Below, piece after piece: positions 1 through 10,042 of a stretch of 64,000 bases of DNA; within the stretch, counting starts at the first letter, position 1; each line of letters starts with the position of its first letter. Source of the DNA: Agarophyton chilense (Eukaryota; Rhodophyta; Florideophyceae; Gracilariales; Gracilariaceae); contig JARGXX010000004.1 of assembly GCA_030374765.1 (NCBI GenBank), forward strand, positions 682,001-746,000. The letters run 5' to 3'. The notes beneath the pieces are model-generated. The model saw nothing but the letters and a program-made list of their open reading frames with translations. It did no database searches and was not told where the DNA came from. The translations under genes and the position numbers were made by a program.

Positions 1-477
1 CGAAAGCAACAGCGAGAAGAAATATCGAGCTATAGCACTTATGCCAATTGTACCAAACTTTGCGAGCAGATGCATAGGGTGGCTGAACGTTTTGGTGCTG
101 CTGCTGTCTGCAGTCTGGAAACGCATCTTGAAACCGGTCTGAACGACCTTAACAAGGGCAACTACCCTTCCAACCCTGCATGTCCCATTCCCATTCGAGA
201 TACTCAACTGGAAGAGGTGATGACAGGAGTGCCAGATATCCCTCATCATGCGGATACAAAGAAGGATCATGGCATTGAGAACCCAAAAAGGGGATTGGAC
301 AAATCCCGAAAGCGTAACAAGTCGTTTCTCGAGCGGAACCGAAAGAGACAAAAGCCTAATTGCTCTGGGTTCCATATCGATCGGACGCAAGATGTTCTTC
401 AGCGTCAAACTATAGAGTCTGCAGTACAGCTGGCCGTCAATATCGTTGATAAGCCTGATGTTTACAGCAGAAAGTAG
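1..477 (+). CDS. C-terminal end of an unidentified protein, possibly MULE/FAR1-like transposase-derived
   Basis: The reading frame is open from the first base of the window and ends at a TAG at 475-477, so the N-terminus lies outside. About 158 residues are visible. The first 30 (RKQQREEISSYSTYANCTKL and following) resemble the linker after the SWIM zinc finger in FAR1/MULE-derived proteins, where an RY-x-x-L-x-R-x helix is usual. The middle is basic (GLDKSRKRNKSFLERNRKRQKPN) and could act as a nuclear localisation signal. No catalytic motif is inside the window, so the family call is an inference. The next 6 kb is dominated by retroelement remnants, which fits a mobile-element origin. It could also be the tail of an ordinary nuclear gene. 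Confidence 0.35.
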   Translation, partial: RKQQREEISSYSTYANCTKLCEQMHRVAERFGAAAVCSLETHLETGLNDLNKGNYPSNPACPIPIRDTQLEEVMTGVPDIPHHADTKKDHGIENPKRGLDKSRKRNKSFLERNRKRQKPNCSGFHIDRTQDVLQRQTIESAVQLAVNIVDKPDVYSRK

Positions 478-696
478 GTGAAATGGAGTATGAGTTGGTT
501 GAAAGTAAGTAAAAGGTATTTTTCTTGAACGCATACCTTTCAGAACTGTGAAACTTAATGATACCAGATGGCATATGACATTTGTATTGAATTTTGGTAT
601 TGAAATACATATCCATGCTTGGTTTGAAATGAAACAGCCAAAAACGGTTATCTCGCTGATCGCTTCTTGACTTTTGATGCGAAGCATAGCCCTGAG

Positions 697-835
697 GATG
701 CTCCCAGTTGGTCGAAGCCGTTTACTGTAGCACCTGAAAATGCTCCCAGCTTGTGGAAACCGTTTACCGCAGCACCTGAAGATGCTTCCAGCTTGTAGCA
801 AATGAAGATGCTCCCAGCTTGTGGAAGGCGTCTAC
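697..835. repeat. Degenerate direct repeats with GATGCTCCCAGCTTG core
   Basis: Four imperfect copies of a GATGCTCCCAGCTTGTGGAA-type unit start near 697, 738, 781 and 807. Copies 1-3 are spaced about 42 bp and the last about 26 bp. The second half of the unit (CCGTTTACYGYAGCACCTGAA) is kept only in the first two. They lie between the partial ORF at the window start and the truncated retroelement. No coding role is visible. Confidence 0.6.
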
Positions 836-1139
836 ACGACTGTACAGCCAGTGATGAGTGATGCCAAAAAGCGCGCGCATGTTTCGAGTTGCGCTAGAGC
901 TGAAGCTTTGAAATGGTGTCACAGTGCACAATGAGCACCATTGACTACGCTTGCGCGTAACGCTTGCGTGCGTAATACGAATATGCATTTGCTGAATGTC
1001 CCAATAAGCGTACCTGGACGTAAGGATCCAGTAGGATCCAGTCTACTTGGCATGTTTTTATTTGATACTAAGTATCTTACAGTGGATGGTGAGTACAGTG
1101 AGGATCACCCCCGTTTTTTGTAAGGATCTGGGGGTGTTT
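836..1139. other. Spacer without a recognisable gene
   Basis: Only short chance ORFs are present. Near the right edge CACCCCC (about 1107) and GGGGGTG (about 1130) form a short inverted pair just outside the truncated retroelement. This may be an insertion or deletion junction, but I see no target-site duplication. Confidence 0.4.
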
Positions 1140-2034
1140 TCACACATACCACACAGTACGTATATTCTCCATAAGCCGTCCGGTGCCTGTATCAAGGACT
1201 GTCAGGCGACGGGTGACTAGATCCATGTCCGAGCTGATGTCCGCACAAACTTTATAGTTTCTCTTCTGCATTTTCGTTATAAAGTTATCCGGTTTCGACG
1301 AACAATTGTAAAGTCTACAGGGACGTTTGAGTTCACAGGCAAACTGTACTCGCTTTCCAACAAACGGTTTTAAACCGCTCGACGGAAGATGATGAGTCCT
1401 CATCAAAACCTTGGGTATCCAAGCGCAGGAACAAGAAGAAGAGTACTCCCTGGTCGGCTCTACGCGATGGAATAGGGCCGACCTTCTAGAGGTTCTCTCA
1501 CTTAGTTTTCCGAATGAGGCGGGTCGTTCTCCCTTGTGCCGTGGCTTCCAACATGCCTATTAGCCTGTGGTGCTTCAGTGTTGCAAATTACAGGAGCTCC
1601 AGATTGACGTCCAGGATGTTAGCTAAGCCATGCTTTCACCTTCCACTAGGTACCAGCCGGCACTCGGGTGCTATTCTCCATTGAGAGAGTCTCGTAATTC
1701 GTGAGGACACGAACTAAATCCTTTACAAGAAGGGTACATTCTGAAGATAGATGATGACGGCCATAGCACAGATAGAATATTAACGCTTCACGGCGTGCTG
1801 CCGACATAGGTGGTGATCCATACGCTTTTCGCATGTCCACCCATCCAGGTTTTCCCATTCTCGATCCCTTCCTCCGAGGGAATCATATACGCTCGTGATA
1901 CTGGGCGTCTGCCCTCCAGAGCCATAAGATCTTCTTTCTCTTGGGATTCTGAGTAAGGTAGTTCCTCTGTGGGCACCGATGAGTGCCAATAATCCAGAAA
2001 GTGAAGAGCATCGTGTTGCGATTGGATATCGTGT

Positions 2035-3084
2035 CTAACAAACGATGACTCCCGGGAGTCCACTGGAGATTACAGGTGAAAGAACTTTCGAGTAGACTTC
2101 GCGTCTTTGTTTGCGTCTTTCCTCTGCTTTGGATGCACCAAGCGTTGTGGTGTTCCGCGTAACTCCGCAAGCTCTTACCGCGTCACTTTCAGCTTGCGCA
2201 AACTGAACTAACTCCAGAAATGGGGTTCTTTCGTGCTGATGCGGGATCGAGCCAATCGATGAACAAGGTAATCTTATTCTCCGTTGAGTGAACGTTTCCA
2301 CAGCGCGTGGCCATTTTGTTAAGCGTCGAGCTGTACTCTGCTTCTCCCTCACCAGGTTCTGGGTCACATCATGAAGATCCAGGATAGCCTGTTGGATTGC
2401 GGTCGATGTCGCATAGCTTCGCAGTAAGTACTGCACTGCCTCCACCCATGATTTTACACCTTCTTCGTCAGCTGTCAGGGATCGGCAAACGGAGCGATAT
2501 TGCTTGGACACAAAACACGTTAAGAAACGTGGTAATGAAACCCAAGCTTGAGGTTCACTCATTTCTATGGTGTCCGCCTTGGCAACGAAACGAGTAAGGA
2601 ACTCGATAACGAGAATGGGCGCTTTGCCATCAAAGACGAGATCATTCAGTCCAATCTTCAACCGCTTAATGTGGTCCTTAACCTCTGCGGTTTTGCGACC
2701 CGATCGCTTCTTTCCTGCTCTCATTAGGCGATAATACTTGTAGTCCAGAACCTTCCGATACAACGGATTAGTACAAGGAAGTGGCCTGAGACGCTTGTAC
2801 TTAGGACCTTTCTTCCTTAATAGCCAAGAAGACTTACTCCTCTTCCTAGACCGGGAACTACGATGATGATCATCACTAGAATCGTCAGTGGAGGTATTCG
2901 ACGAGTCAGACTCGTCAGCACTGGAGTCCCCATCCTCCGATCCTGATGAATCATCACTGGTGTCCAGTTTGGACTTTCGCTTCTTGCGACGTCTTGAATT
3001 AGATTTCTTCGAACGTTCTTCCCTAAAGGGGATTTCATTTTCATCTCTCACGACTTGGGTAGCAGTAGTCTGCGCATTCACCAC
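2035..3084 (-). pseudogene. gag capsid-like fragment
   Basis: 349-residue ORF. It begins with an acidic Ser/Asp-rich and basic linker (RKKRKSKLDTSDDSSGSEDG) and continues into the retrotransposon gag fold. Blocks shared with the plus copy are VKDHIKRLKIGLNDLVFDGK, WVEAVQYLLRSYATSTAIQQ and FLELVQFAQAESDAVRACG. The stretch after LVREKQSTARRLTK diverges from the other copy over about 40 residues and then realigns, which suggests two compensating frameshifts. The Ser/Asp linker also matches the SSSSASDSSDSS linker of the plus copy. Confidence 0.7.
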
Positions 3085-3126
3085 TGCCTCCAGGCATTAC
3101 AAAGGAGGATTAACTAGAGTGAGGAT

Positions 3127-3663
3127 TTACTCCACGTCAACGGTCAGGCCCGGCAAAGCCTTCGGAGCATTACTATGACTTTCCATTACTTGGTTCAAAT
3201 CCTCTCGCAGGGAACTCACAACCGCGGACGTCGGGTCCCTTTCTTCTCGACGAGCGAGTACGCCTTGTTCTCGGCGCAAGCGCTCAACATCTTCGGTAAC
3301 GACTGTTATCTGCGATTCCAATCCAATGATTCGCTCACGATAGGTGTTTGACTCAGATTTGAAATGAAGCACCTGAGCGCGTAAATCATTTTCTCCAGCA
3401 GGGATTACGACCTGTTGGTCTCTAGCTTCATTATGGGAACCATCTGAATACGTGGCTGGTTCAATAGCCAACTCCACGGGCGTGGGTACATCCGAAAGAT
3501 CTCTTCTATCAGTTACCGAACGAGAGCGTGTCATAGCCTGACCGAATAGTCGCTCTCCGGCTTCTGTAGATGAGGCGGGTCTCGGTCGTGGACGTGGGTC
3601 TGAAGGACCCGTGGCACCAATAAGAGACTGGGTCTTCTTTTTCGGCATTCCGAACAAATTCAA
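3127..3663 (-). pseudogene. gag N-terminal fragment
   Basis: 178-residue ORF with a basic Pro/Arg-rich start (DPRPRPRPASSTEAGERL) followed by a predicted coiled coil (SESNTYRERIIGLESQITVV and onward, then EDVERLRREQ). Near its end SSLREDLNQVMESH aligns with HVLRADVNSILESH in the plus-strand gag, which supports the assignment. The frame stops at 3127 and the capsid-like part resumes in another frame by 3084. Confidence 0.6.
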
Positions 3664-4671
3664 TGTTCGGAGACGAAATAATTGAGGTCTTCAATTGAAT
3701 ACGACAGCGTAGTTAAATATAGAACTGCGCAATAGCCGGAGGTGTTTGGAAACCGCTCACGAGATAGTGTTCCACTCGAATTAAATATCGGTATCGATTC
3801 CACGTTCCAGGTGCGAAATATATGAAGTGGCCAACCACATTGTTTCTAAGTCGGGAGACCACTTGTGGTATCCGCTCTAAAGGAGAGAGCAGGCACCTGC
3901 GACAGTGTTTGGGACTGCCGAATGGGTGCTTGAGGCTAAGGAGAAGATGCGGTAGAGCACAACACTAGCGAGCTATAATGGGGGTTGGAAGGCCCCACTT
4001 GCCAATGAGGGTGGTTGGTCCTATGGAACGGATAACTACTTGTTGTAGCTCGTCCGGATCTCCGGTTAAGGAATCCTGGACAAGAAACAAGTCAGTTGTG
4101 AACCCGTTTTTGTCTACTTTACTTCGGAGTCGGCGCTCCTCTCTGTCCCATCTACACTGTGCACAGGGGTGAGCGCCGCACATAATAATATCTAGATAAA
4201 AAATTGGTTAGCCAATAAACCCCTCTACAGTACGGGATAACTAGCTCTAAATGGGCTTCCGTCTACAAAGGGCAGATTTCGTTGTCATGTGGCTATCCAC
4301 TATATGCGCCGTTGCCCATCCGGTATTTTTCTACAAAAGGTCGTATCGGATACGGCGTGGCAGACCGAGTTCCCACGTGTAACATACCACCTCGCTGTCT
4401 ATCTGCGGGATTCCGCTTCATAGCTTCATATCAGCTGTTGCACTCACCTATGAGTATCGTCGTACTTAGACGAAAAATATTCCATCGGCATTCCGACAGT
4501 AGTAGAATACTACACAAGATTCTAAGAGCAAGCCTTGCTACTCTTCACTAAATATGTCCTTTCACGTCAGGCGACGACCATGCCGCTGCAAATCATCAGC
4601 CATCGACTACGCCATTCCCCTTGCGCCATCCCGCGCCCCCGCAGTTCTTTATCTGCTGCAATTACATCAAG
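3664..4671. other. Leader or flank of the minus-strand element; no gene recognised
   Basis: Expected to hold the 5' leader or LTR of the truncated minus-strand element. I could not match it by eye to any other part of the window, so no LTR is assigned. A 72-codon minus-strand ORF (3965-4183, start MCGAHPCAQCRWDREERRLR) has a CX4CX2C-like start but no recognisable family. Confidence 0.3.
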
Positions 4672-5118
4672 ATGGTGGACGCTCCGATTAAGGAAGCTCC
4701 TGCTTGAGAACTTTCCATAGCGAACGATGCAGAATCCACTGGTGCCAAGGCCGACCCGCCTCCCGGTAAGCCTGCATCCACAACTTCAAAACCGAAACCG
4801 AATCGGTTTGTCATGAACAAGGTGGACAAGGTGTGGATCATTTTGAAACTGATAGCACTTGAATTCTCGCTGCAGAAGATGAAAACCCTTGACGCGACAT
4901 GCGCTCGAGTAGCAAGCGATGCCCAGATGCGTCAAATTACGGACTCTGCCATCGTCGAAAAGAAAAGAAAGCACGGAATAAGCTGGAGGAGAGGTTACAT
5001 AGCACGCATCAGTTCCGAAAACTTCCTCCATGTAGCAAACAGCATCAGCGAGTTGGTCAAGGAGATGGTTGTAGAATTCATGGGTGAAGGGGACGGTGAC
5101 CTTGATGGTGTCGTATAG
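4672..5118 (+). pseudogene. Unidentified ORF with an early in-frame stop
   Basis: From ATG at 4672 the frame reads 11 codons, meets TGA at 4705-4707, then stays open to a TAG at 5116-5118. The body has a Pro/Lys-rich linker (PPPGKPASTTSKPKPNRF) followed by a helical, charged stretch ending in an acidic tail (EFMGEGDGDLDGVV). The family is not recognised. Its place between two retroelement copies suggests a decayed mobile-element ORF. Without the first 11 codons it could also start at the Met at 4813. Confidence 0.3.
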
Positions 5119-5354
5119 TGGCAGAAGGTCTGACCTTTGATGTTGTCAATATACTACACTGACCCTGTAGGTGATGGATGCAAGGGATCATCGGCCATGC
5201 GGCTCTGGGCGAGCTACCATCTAGTTGTTGTCAGCCACGTGTAGTGTTGACATGTACCTTCTGGTTGAGTAATTGTAAGTACTTGTAATTGTAATTATAT
5301 TTATTTCAGTACAGTAGTGGAGTGGCCACCTGGCACTGTAGCCAGTGCTGGCCA

Positions 5355-5379
5355 GGTCTCTGACACTAGGTCAGAGACC
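5355..5379. repeat. Perfect 10-bp inverted repeat with 5-base loop
   Basis: GGTCTCTGAC (5355-5364) and GTCAGAGACC (5370-5379) flank ACTAG. Further short GC-rich complementary words surround it (GGCACTGTAGCCAGTGC before, GTGCCTTGCTGGCAC after), so the region can fold extensively. It lies about 325 bp before the gag start of the plus-strand retroelement and could be part of the LTR or leader RNA. Confidence 0.6.
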
Positions 5380-5703
5380 GTGCCTTGCTGGCACCTCCCG
5401 GGTGATCTGGAGAGGGCAGTCCACTGCATATAGGGAACTGCACCTCCCCCATCCTAATCTGATAAAGATAGGCACGACTTGGGTCACGACTATACCTTTT
5501 AATTCATCGTTTCTCAACTACCACACAGGCTTTCCCGCGACTCGACGCCTACCATCGTTCACCTACACGGTATAGGCTAGTTGCCCCGCCGTTTACCCCT
5601 GCGGGTTTTCACGTTGCCCTTTTACCATCGAGGTTTATTACGTCTACCTTCTAAGGTTGAGCGTCACCACGCACCCGAGACAAGACAGTAGCATACCCCA
5701 GAG

Positions 5704-7653
5704 GTGATTGTACGACAGATGGGTCGATTGCGAACACGCGATTCGACACCCCCAGCAAGTGGAGCAGGACCGGCGTCTGCCGCCGCCCAGATGCTCTCCC
5801 CTGCTAGGGATGTCACTCTCCATCCCAGCTTTGCAGCTGTGGAAGAGCAACTTAGCTCTATGCGGGAAGCTCAAGTCATCCTTGCACAGGAGTTCGATTC
5901 CCTTCGCAAAAAGGTAAATGACACTGCTACGCAGGATTTTTCTGAGGACCTCCATGTCCTCCGTGCGGATGTGAACTCGATTCTAGAGTCCCATGGTGGA
6001 CCCTCGGCCTCCGTCAAGGACGTCGCGGACAAGTTCTCGCGCGTCCGAAGCCGTCTCGAGACGTTGGAACAAACCCTGGCGTCGGAGGATGATCCGGCCG
6101 AGCCGGTTGTAGTATCCTACAAGGGAAATAAGGAAGAGAATCGCCGCTCTCGAAAGAAGCGAAGAAACACGGATCCCGAACCGTCAGACTCCTCATCCTC
6201 GGCGTCCGACTCTTCCGATTCATCGGTGGGAGTTGCTCGCCGCGAGCGTTCCTCACGCTCAAAGCGGTCAACAACCACCCATGGTGTGATCCGCGCCCGC
6301 ACGAAGGGAAGGAAGCACACAGGTTTGAAGGAGCTGAAACCAACCATTTCGCTCTTTAAGAAGCTCTTATCATAACGGTACTACCGTTTGGAGGACTCCT
6401 CTTTGGATCGTACACCCCGTGGTACGGGAAGAGTGAAGGACTGCATTAAGCGAATGCAGCTCTCACTACGAAACCAGTTGTTTTCTGGAGAAGACCCAAT
6501 ATTGGTGTTGGATTTCTTGGCACGCTTTTTCGCGAAAGCTGACATCCTTGGAATGAACGAGGGAGAGGCCTATATTGCCTTACCGTACTTCTTACGTGGG
6601 CTTGCAGAAGACCAGTATCACTCTGTCAGAGGTTCATCACGTGCCTTCGAAGGAGGAGTTACATGCTGGCCCGAAGCAGTTCAGTACCTCTTAAGGTCGT
6701 ATGCTACTAGCTCCGCCATTCAGCAGGCTATACTAGCCCTGCGGGACACTCGCCAACGTCCAGGCGAGTCAAAAACCGATTATTCGTCGCGCCTTAACAA
6801 GGCCCTCCACCGCTGTGGCAATGTTTACCCCACTGAAGAGCGTTGTACCATGTTTTTCGATGGTTTGGACCCGGCGATCCGGACTCTTGTTGCTCGACGT
6901 CGAGAAGATAGACCCAAAGCCACGTACTTGGAACTAGTGCAGTTCGCTCGCGCAGAAGGTGAAGCCCTGCGCGCCTGCACTCCTGGATCCAGGCTTAGAT
7001 TCGCAAAAGCGTTGATGTTACAACCGGGTACCCCGTCAGCTTCGATGATCGACGAACAGGCCTCTCGAAGGGATTATAATAACGTGCAGCTAGCCCATAG
7101 CGACGTTCATTCCATCCCGAAAACGAAGTTACCCTCAATTTTGGACGAGTCACCATATGTGATTGAAGATGACACGCTACTCTATGCGGATAATGGTCAC
7201 GTCCGTGCGCCACGCGTCCCACATGAGAGTGGTAATGTCCGCTTTTCCCGTCCTGTTTGGAGAGATACCCGCCCAGCGGTGAAGTTCGCTGAGCCTCGCC
7301 ACCCAACACCGGCTTCTGGTCTGATTTGTCACCTTTGCTACAAACCAGGCCATACTTCTCCACAATTTGTGTTGTCTCTCCGAGAATGGGCACAAGTCGT
7401 AGTCAATTACGAGGCCCTATCCCAGGAGGACAAAGCAGCTGTTCCAATTGCATCGTATATCCGTGCTCGAACGGATGTTCCACGACACGTGTCGCCTCCC
7501 CGAGCTCGGGTGGTACCAGCACAGGATTCCCGTGTCACCGACGTGGTCGGTCACCCCACCGCTTCTGCGGTACCTTCTGGACCTGATGCCCAGGCGTTGC
7601 CCGTTCAACGCCCTGAGCAGCCGCCTTCGGCGGAGCAGGCCCAGAAAAACTAA
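5704..7653 (+). pseudogene. gag polyprotein, interrupted by one stop
   Basis: One reading frame from ATG 5704 to TAA 7651-7653, broken by a TAA at 6373-6375. The N-terminal part has a coiled coil (VEEQLSSMREAQVILAQEF), an acidic Ser-rich stretch and a basic stretch (RRERSSRSKRS). The part after 6388 is the capsid-like retrotransposon gag domain (EAVQYLLRSYATSSAIQQAI, LNKALHRCGN, MFFDGLDPAIRTLVARRRED, YLELVQFARAEGEALRACTP). A zinc knuckle follows near 7330 (CHLCYKPGHTSPQF), where the last Cys of CX2CX4HX4C is Phe. The tail is Pro/Ala-rich. An earlier Met at 5719 is also possible as start. Confidence 0.85.
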
Positions 7654-7655
7654 AT

Positions 7656-9608
7656 GTGGGAGTCTCCTCTCAAGGAGGGGCGCCCTCAGAGTCGAGGTCG
7701 ATGGCGCCCGAGGCGTCCAAGCCTTGCTCTCCGGTCAAAATTTTTTCAAGGAAGGAAGCCGTCAATGATGTGAACTCGGAACACTTTAGTGTTCTGCGTC
7801 GTCCGTGGAAACGTGCCTTCCATAACCGGTTCCCGGATAAAGTTCTGGTGATGGCCAAGAGAAACTACAAGGTCTATGTTGACCTTGGCCTTTCACCCCA
7901 GTTTATGGTGCGACACCTTACCGTCTTAGACACCGGTTCCGGTCCGAACTTTTTCGTGGAGGAAGTGTTACCGCCTGCTTTGCAGTCTAGGATCCGCCGC
8001 GACCACGTCCCGGAGGTCGCGGACGCGAACAACAAACCGTTGGATACGGTGGGGTTCATAGAACTGGTAGTGCGCGTTGGCACTCGCGTGATGAAACTCG
8101 ACTTCGTCGTATGTCGGAAATTAGCCGCCCCAGTCATCTTGGGTTGTGACTTTTGCGACCGCTTCGTCGAAGCGATCTTCCCCCGCCAACGGCGTGTCGA
8201 GATGGAGGATGGATCGTCCACTCCGATCGTTCGTCGTCCGCATAGGCGTGCCACGAAGAAGAATGTCCCGCTACCGGCAGCACAAGAACCTGGACCGGAT
8301 AACCGTGAATCTAGTAAGGTCCGCGTCGCAGCGTCGTTGTGCGTCCTGCCTGAGTCCCAAATGATGGTGAAAGTAACCTCGCGTCAACACTGACTCCGGG
8401 TCTTGCAACCATTGTCGTCACTGTATGACAGGCACAGCCTCGCAATTGCAAATGGAATCGTTCATGTGGAGCCAAACCAACCGTTTCACGTGCTGATCGC
8501 CAATCTAGGGACTGTACCCCAGTATCTGGTGAAGAACCAATTGATAGGGTCCGTCATGCCGCACCCCATCGCTATGGTGCCGACAAAGCTGACTGCAGCT
8601 GACGTTCTCGGACTCGTTCACTCTAAGGAAGGGGACAGCCCGGAACCCGTTTTATCACCGGTACCCGGGGTTCAACCTGTAACATCAGGTACGCAGCCCG
8701 TTTCAACGAGTGGTGACCGCCCCGATCCAGTCCAAGAACTCGAGGATCTGGACCTCAGCCACGTCCCGGAGTCACACCGCCATCGATTGCAAGAACTCTT
8801 GAGGGAGTTCACCACTATGTGGGACAGCTCCCTTGGTGAGATTGCCACTACGGAACACCAGATTGATTTGCTACCGGACACCCGACCCATCTCTCAGCAC
8901 CCATACCGTGTCGGACCCGCCGCACGCGAAGAGGAAAAGGCACAAGTGGATAAAATGCTTCGAGTAGGAGTCATTGAACCGGCTCAGTCGCCGTGGGATT
9001 CTTCAGTAGTACTGGCTCCAAAGCAAAATGGTTCCTGGAGGTTTTGCGTCGACTACCGTCGGTTGAATGCCGTCACGGTCAAGGACGTGTATCCAATCCC
9101 AATAATGGACGAGTACATTGACTCGCTAGGCACCGCCACCGTCTTTACAACCCTGGACGCCAATTGGGGACACTGGAAAGTTCCGGTAAGGAAGCAAGGC
9201 CAGGATAAAACCGCTTTCGCTTGTCATTCTGGTCTCTACCGTTGCAAACGGATGCCTTTTGGTTTTACCAACGCCCCCGCTACTTTCCAGCGAGCCATTG
9301 ACATCCTATTGGTCCGCTTCAAATGGCGTACCTGCCTGGTCTACCTGGATGACGTAATTGTCTTCTCAGGTAATCTGGACAAACATCTCACTCATGTGAG
9401 AGATATCATGACCACGCTTCGAGATGCGGGTGTCACTCTCAAGTTGAAGAAATGGGACTTCTTCACGAATACAGTGAAGTATCTCGGCCATGTTATCCGT
9501 CAAGGGCTAAAGAACCGCGGACGCAAACCGAGCTTAGTTCCTTTCTGGGACTCGCGAACGTCTACCGACGATTTATTCCGCACTTTGCGGACAAGGCTGC
9601 ACCGTTAA
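7656..9608 (+). pseudogene. pol part 1: aspartic protease and reverse transcriptase
   Basis: This frame opens two bases after the gag stop, in another phase, as expected if pol was made by frameshifting or reinitiation. The protease active site is LDTGSG with the Asp codon at 7929; VILGCDF near 8140 is the second protease block. A TGA at 8391-8393 splits the frame, which continues in phase to 9608. Reverse-transcriptase blocks are RVGVIEPAQSPWDSSVVLAP, WRFCVDYRRLNAVT, FTTLDANWGHWKVPV, RCKRMPFGFTNAPATFQRA and the catalytic YLDD at 9342-9353. After about 9520 the product is out of phase; the thumb region continues in the next frame. Confidence 0.88.
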
Positions 9609-10042
9609 ACGCGCTTTTGCGGAAAGGCTAACCACCAAAACTGGACCCCTTAACCCCCGTTGAAACGGAATCTTTCAACTCTCTTAAGGATTCTGTCGTC
9701 TCCGCCCCAATTCTCTCGTTGCCCAAGTCTGGAATGCCCTTCACCGTAGATACGGATGCCAGCGACTACCAAGTAGGTTGTGCACTGTTTCAAACTGAAC
9801 TCAATGGGGAAAGACGACCCGTAGCATACTGGTCCCGATCTCTAAACGTCCACGAGAAGAATTATTCCGTCTCGAAGAAGGAATGCCTTGAAGTAGTGTG
9901 GGCATTACAAACGTTGCGTCCCTATCTCATGGGTAATCATTTCACCGTTTTTACGGACCACACCTCGCTTCGATGGCTACTCTCCATCCCGGAGCCTTTC
10001 AGACCGCTTGATGCGTTGGCGTCTCCGTGTAGCGGAATTTGA
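9500..10042 (+). pseudogene. pol part 2: end of reverse transcriptase and RNase H
   Basis: After a frameshift near 9510-9535 the coding sense continues in frame 2 (FLGLANVYRRFIPHFADKAA), passes a TAA near 9630, and enters RNase H. Visible blocks are FTVDTDASDYQVGCALFQ (first catalytic Asp), RRPVAYWSRSLNVHEKNYSV, KECLEVVWALQTLRPYL and FTVFTDHTSLRWLL. A second frameshift near 10010 moves the sense to frame 3. Confidence 0.8.

Larger units (their letters stand above)
1140..3663 (-). mobile_element. Truncated Ty3/gypsy-type retroelement (gag plus start of protease)
   Basis: Reading leftwards on the minus strand, fragments match in order the plus-strand element at 5704-7950. The gag N-terminal coiled-coil part is 3127-3663, the gag capsid-like core 2035-3084, a zinc-knuckle remnant lies near 1646-1858, and the start of an aspartic protease is at 1140-1406 (LTVLDTGTG, matching LTVLDTGSG in the other copy). 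Reverse transcriptase, RNase H and integrase are absent, so the copy ends inside protease. Several frame changes separate the fragments. The zinc knuckle keeps the CX2CX4HX4C spacing, but its first Cys position is Phe. Protein-level divergence from the plus copy is large, so this is a related subfamily rather than a recent duplicate. Confidence 0.8.

Noticed and set aside
697-835. Possible CRISPR-like spaced repeats
   Set aside because: Repeats are few, irregularly spaced and degenerate, and the genome is eukaryotic.
5273-5308. Intron-like GTAAGT...TTATTTCAG stretch
   Set aside because: Only 36 bp and not between coding segments; too short compared with the 70-125 bp introns seen here.
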